From positions 1 through 36,166 of the forward strand of contig JBDHYG010000021.1 in assembly GCA_039811225.1 (NCBI GenBank): a stretch of 36,166 nt of DNA, given 5' to 3'. The notes below the pieces were generated by a model. It saw only the letters and a list, made by a program, of their open reading frames with translations. It was not told where the DNA came from and searched no databases. Position 1 is the stretch's first letter. The number at the start of each line of letters is the position of its first letter. A program made the translations under genes and the position numbers. Below, piece after piece: positions 33,585 to 36,166 of this stretch. The DNA comes from JAFDXJ01 sp039811225. Lineage in GTDB: Bacteria; Bacteroidota; Bacteroidia; Chitinophagales; Chitinophagaceae.

Positions 33585-34157
33585 TTAAAATTCCATTTTA
33601 TTTACCCAATTCATGGTGGGCGTAATACCAATAATAGCAAAGTCTTCAATTACTTTAATAGCAACTTCTGTTTTTTTGGTTACAATGGGTAATTCTGCTG
33701 GTAGCCAGGTACTGAGGACAAAATCTATTTGCCGGCCTTTGGGGTAATCGTTTCCAATGCCAAAGCGTAAACGCGGGTAATCATTGGTAGCTAAAGAATA
33801 GGCTATATTTTTCAGGCCATTATGTCCGGCATCGCTTCCGCCGGCTCGTAGCCGCAATCGGGATAAAGGCAAGGCAATATCATCCACTATAGTTAATGAA
33901 TTTTCCAGTGGAATTTTTTCTTTTTTCAACCAATAGTCCAAGGCTTTCCCGCTCAGGTTCATAAAAGTGGTAGGTTTAAGGCAAATAAACACTCGTCCTT
34001 TCCACTTCACTACTGCTTTGTCGGCATAACGGGTATTCTCAAAGGAAACGCCGTGTTTATTTACAAAAGCAGTTACCACATCAAAGCCAATATTATGCCG
34101 CGTGTGTTCGTATTCCGGGCCAATATTACCTAAGCCAGTGATCAGGAATTTTGCCAT
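33585..34157 (-). CDS. pth: Peptidyl-tRNA hydrolase
   Basis: This 190-residue enzyme releases peptides from peptidyl-tRNA that dropped off the ribosome. The catalytic His21 is in TRHNIGF, with Asn67 in TFMNLSG and Asp92/93 in VDDIALP. The signature RLRAGGSDAGHNGLKNI carries Ser-Asp-Ala where many homologues have Ser-Ala, within the normal range for the family. Length and start are standard. No promoter match is seen immediately upstream, and the terminator of the sulfatase gene lies just before it. Confidence 0.96.
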   Translation of the reverse strand: MAKFLITGLGNIGPEYEHTRHNIGFDVVTAFVNKHGVSFENTRYADKAVVKWKGRVFICLKPTTFMNLSGKALDYWLKKEKIPLENSLTIVDDIALPLSRLRLRAGGSDAGHNGLKNIAYSLATNDYPRLRFGIGNDYPKGRQIDFVLSTWLPAELPIVTKKTEVAIKVIEDFAIIGITPTMNWVNKMEF

Positions 34158-34181
34158 GGGTTATTGTTTAACATAAACAAA

Positions 34182-34207
34182 AAAAGCCTGCTAATTTACA
34201 GGCTTTT
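34182..34207 (-). terminator. Intrinsic terminator of the sulfatase-like gene
   Basis: AAAAGCCTG (34182-34190) pairs perfectly with CAGGCTTTT (34199-34207) around an 8-base loop. On the minus strand it follows the sulfatase stop (34226) by about 18 bases and ends in a run of seven T. Confidence 0.82.
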
Positions 34208-34225
34208 AATTATTCAGAGAAGCGC

Positions 34226-35647
34226 TTAATTATGCATGGATTGCAATACCTGAATAAAGCTATCACGAATATTTTTTTCTCTGGGTGTTTGTTTATTTGG
34301 CGGGATGGGTTTTAATTCCAATTGATCCTTATGCATATTATAGAAGCGGCTATATGTTGGTGGTTCATCATATAATTTATACACCTGGCTGTTTACATAT
34401 TTAATAGGTTGTTTATTATCATTAGGGTCATTGTCCCAGTAACAGTATGACCAGTCTCTGTCTGTACCGGGAACACCAGTAAGGTTATCATAAAAACTGA
34501 TGCCATCTAATATACCATAATTTGCAGGTTTTGATATTCCAGCCACATCTGCCAATGTGGGAAGGAAATCGGTAAAGTCAACCAAGGCATCTGTTTTTTG
34601 ACCAGGGGCAATTTTGCTTGGCCAATAAGCTACTAATGGAATCCGCGTACTCCATAAGACGGTTCCATTTTTCAATCCCCGTATTTCCTGCCCGCGCCAG
34701 ATTGAATATATTTTTACATTAGTTGCATTATCGGTTGTAAACATAACCAAAGTATTATGTTTTAAGCCTTTTGCACCTAAGTGATCAATAATTTGCCCGA
34801 TTTTTTTATCCATATAGGCCACCATGGAAGGGAAATATTTTTGATCTGACCGCTGCTGATCAAATTTAGGATTCCAGGTAGCAAATTCCGGATCATCTGG
34901 TGTGGGTACCCAGGGCTTTTGTACCAGGGGCATGGAATAAATGGCGAAGAAAGGTTTATTTACATTGTCATCTATAAAACTATCCAGGTAATCCACATAC
35001 ATATCTTCTGAATAGCGGCCTGCTGTAACACTTTCCGGTAAAAATGCGCCATCCTCATAAATGATAGGGCTTTTATAACGGCCTTTAAACTGGTTGGATG
35101 GATAAGAGAAAGGAAGGAATACCCGGTATTTATCAAAACCAGCTTCATGAATGGCCGCATCACCGCCATCATTTTGCCATTTACCGACAAAGCAGGTTGA
35201 ATAGCCGGCATCATGTAACATATTACTTATGTTTTGACCTCCTGGTGGTAAAATACCCCAATCAATATAATTCCTGAAGTTGTATTTTCCGGTCATAGCG
35301 GCTAATCGGGAAGGAAAACCATCCGGATGACAAAATGCATAATTAAATTGTATCCCGTGGCTTGCCATGAAATTCAAGTTCGGCGTGCTATAGGATTGGC
35401 CACCGGTATAATTGGGAATTTCATAACCCACATCATCTGCAATAATCAATATAATGTTGGGCTTATCATTTTTCCCCATCCGATTTGACAAAGTAGTGCT
35501 TTCAGTTGTAGTATTCCCTTCATCCTGTACCTGAAATTCTTTTTTGCAACTTGTCAGTCCAAGCAAAAGAATTGAGGTTAATAAAATCAGGGTTAGATGA
35601 TATGCACTGTATCTTACAATACATGTTCGTAAAGTTTTTAAAATCAT
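34226..35647 (-). CDS. Sulfatase-like lipoprotein lacking the formylglycine residue
   Basis: This 473-residue protein has the sulfatase/alkaline-phosphatase fold and a long lipoprotein signal (lipobox LGLTSC, Cys34). Metal-site residues are kept: Asp71-Asp72 (IIADDVG) and Asp306-Asn307 (FTTDNAT). Lys156 (VGKWQ) and Lys326 are also present. The activation motif, normally C/S-x-P-S-R, reads G-F-P-S-R (Gly110, codon GGT at 35318-35320), so the residue that becomes formylglycine is missing. A usual active-site His in the P-x-x-x-H-x-P loop is Gln243 (CAA at 34919-34921). It is therefore probably not an active sulfatase: either a non-catalytic binding protein or a decaying duplicate, although the frame is intact. 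A close paralogue lies 99 bases upstream on the same strand. Confidence 0.9.
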   Translation of the reverse strand: MILKTLRTCIVRYSAYHLTLILLTSILLLGLTSCKKEFQVQDEGNTTTESTTLSNRMGKNDKPNIILIIADDVGYEIPNYTGGQSYSTPNLNFMASHGIQFNYAFCHPDGFPSRLAAMTGKYNFRNYIDWGILPPGGQNISNMLHDAGYSTCFVGKWQNDGGDAAIHEAGFDKYRVFLPFSYPSNQFKGRYKSPIIYEDGAFLPESVTAGRYSEDMYVDYLDSFIDDNVNKPFFAIYSMPLVQKPWVPTPDDPEFATWNPKFDQQRSDQKYFPSMVAYMDKKIGQIIDHLGAKGLKHNTLVMFTTDNATNVKIYSIWRGQEIRGLKNGTVLWSTRIPLVAYWPSKIAPGQKTDALVDFTDFLPTLADVAGISKPANYGILDGISFYDNLTGVPGTDRDWSYCYWDNDPNDNKQPIKYVNSQVYKLYDEPPTYSRFYNMHKDQLELKPIPPNKQTPREKNIRDSFIQVLQSMHN

Positions 35648-35650
35648 GTT

Positions 35651-35730
35651 TTCAATTTGAGGTTAATGCAGTCAAAAAAATTGGCTCGAAAGCTACGTAT
35701 AAATTGCTAAAAAGTATGTCTCAAATTGAA
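35651..35730. repeat. Inverted repeat between the two sulfatase genes
   Basis: TTCAATTTGAG (35651-35661) and CTCAAATTGAA (35720-35730) are perfect 11-base inverted repeats separated by 58 bases. They nearly fill the 99-base gap between the two tandem genes. They could be paired operator sites or the base of a long RNA hairpin; no GC-rich stem or T-run is seen. Confidence 0.45.
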
Positions 35731-35746
35731 TTTTCTTTCAAAAATT

Positions 35747-36166
35747 TTAATTATGCATTGATTGCAATACCTGAATAAAAGTATCTCGAAGGGCCTGTTC
35801 ATAGGAAGATAGGCTATCAATAATTAATTTATTGAGTTCCTTTTCATCCAATTTTACATTATAAAAACTGTCATAAAGTGGGGTGTCATATAATTTATAC
35901 ATCGTATCATTTATATATATCTTGGGTGGCTTAGCATCATTCGGGTCATTATCCCAGTAGCAATATGACCAGCTCCTGTCAGTACCGGGAATATTCCGCA
36001 TATCATCGTAAAAACTGGTACCATCGAGAATGCCGTAGGTTGTGGGTAATGGTATTTTAGCCACATCAGCCAGTGTGGGCATAAAATCAGTAAAATCAAT
36101 TAAAGTATTGGATACTTGTCCTGCCGGTATTTTGGCAGGCCAAAAAGCTACTAAAGGAATTCGAAT
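35747..36166 (-). CDS. Sulfatase family protein, 3' part (paralogue of the neighbour)
   Basis: The frame runs off the window end, leaving 139 C-terminal residues. They align along their length with the end of the adjacent sulfatase-like protein: RIPLVAFWPAKI against RIPLVAYWPSKI, then DFTDFMPTLADVA, YGILDG, WSYCYWDNDPND and the identical terminal QVLQSMHN. This shows a tandem duplication. The N-terminal catalytic half with the formylglycine motif lies outside the window, so activity cannot be judged. The apparent ATG at 36082 is internal. It is upstream of the complete copy in the same direction and probably in the same transcript, because no terminator is seen between them. Confidence 0.9.
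   Translation of the reverse strand: MRIPLVAFWPAKIPAGQVSNTLIDFTDFMPTLADVAKIPLPTTYGILDGTSFYDDMRNIPGTDRSWSYCYWDNDPNDAKPPKIYINDTMYKLYDTPLYDSFYNVKLDEKELNKLIIDSLSSYEQALRDTFIQVLQSMHN

Noticed and set aside
35174..35194. GKWQ in place of GKWH in the sulfatase-like protein as a further lesion
   Set aside because: I recall functional-looking sulfatase subfamilies with GKWQ, so this change alone is not counted as evidence for inactivity.
1..36166. CRISPR arrays, tRNA or rRNA genes, insertion sequences, prophage genes
   Set aside because: I looked in the intergenic regions on both strands and saw no regularly spaced repeats, no tRNA-like cloverleaf and no transposase, integrase or phage protein.

Overview
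This window looks like a chromosomal segment of a Bacteroidota bacterium, most likely Chitinophagaceae or a close relative. The evidence is a SusC/SusD pair with a DUF1735-type lipoprotein, a PorE-like TPR/PD40/OmpA protein, a fused alpha/beta 2-oxoacid dehydrogenase E1, the QueE and DsbD types present, the absence of clear Shine-Dalgarno sequences, and repeated matches to the Bacteroidota -7 promoter element TAnnTTTG just upstream of genes. DNA is moderately AT-rich throughout. I see no integrase, transposase, phage gene, tRNA, rRNA or CRISPR array.

Layout. 1-5 kb: the 3' part of a DPP-IV-like S9 peptidase converges on uvrA, and an ECF sigma factor gene is divergent from uvrA. 5-10 kb (minus strand): purQ, a stand-alone DsbD alpha domain and dsbD form a tight cluster; upstream of it is a secreted protein of unknown function with a Tyr/Trp-rich segment. 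10-12.4 kb: the potassium transporter kup converges on a small DUF3467 gene. 12.4-18.2 kb (minus): a susC-susD-lipoprotein operon with a long intercistronic hairpin and a strong terminator. 18.2-22.3 kb (plus): folD, queE (overlapping), the PorE-like protein and a small orphan gene. 22.3-26.2 kb: kbl (minus), then a plus-strand operon of ECF sigma factor, membrane protein with two tandem copies of an anti-sigma-like module, and outer-membrane beta-barrel, closed by a strong terminator. 26.3-30.8 kb: L,D-transpeptidase, serS with an alpha/beta hydrolase, a small hypothetical, a secreted cyclophilin and gcvH. 30.8-34.2 kb (minus): E1 fusion, FAH-family hydrolase, pth. 34.2-36.2 kb (minus): two tandem sulfatase paralogues, the second cut by the window end.

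Most genes are housekeeping or ordinary Bacteroidota surface genes. The points most worth a second look are: (1) the complete sulfatase-like lipoprotein, which has Gly where the formylglycine-forming Cys/Ser should be and Gln at a usual active-site His, beside a close paralogue; (2) a DsbD whose own alpha domain has lost its cysteine pair while a separate gene just upstream encodes an intact alpha domain; (3) the sigma / double-module membrane protein / beta-barrel operon; (4) a 16-bp intercistronic stem-loop inside the susCD operon. I do not see a clear new multi-gene defence or mobile system here.
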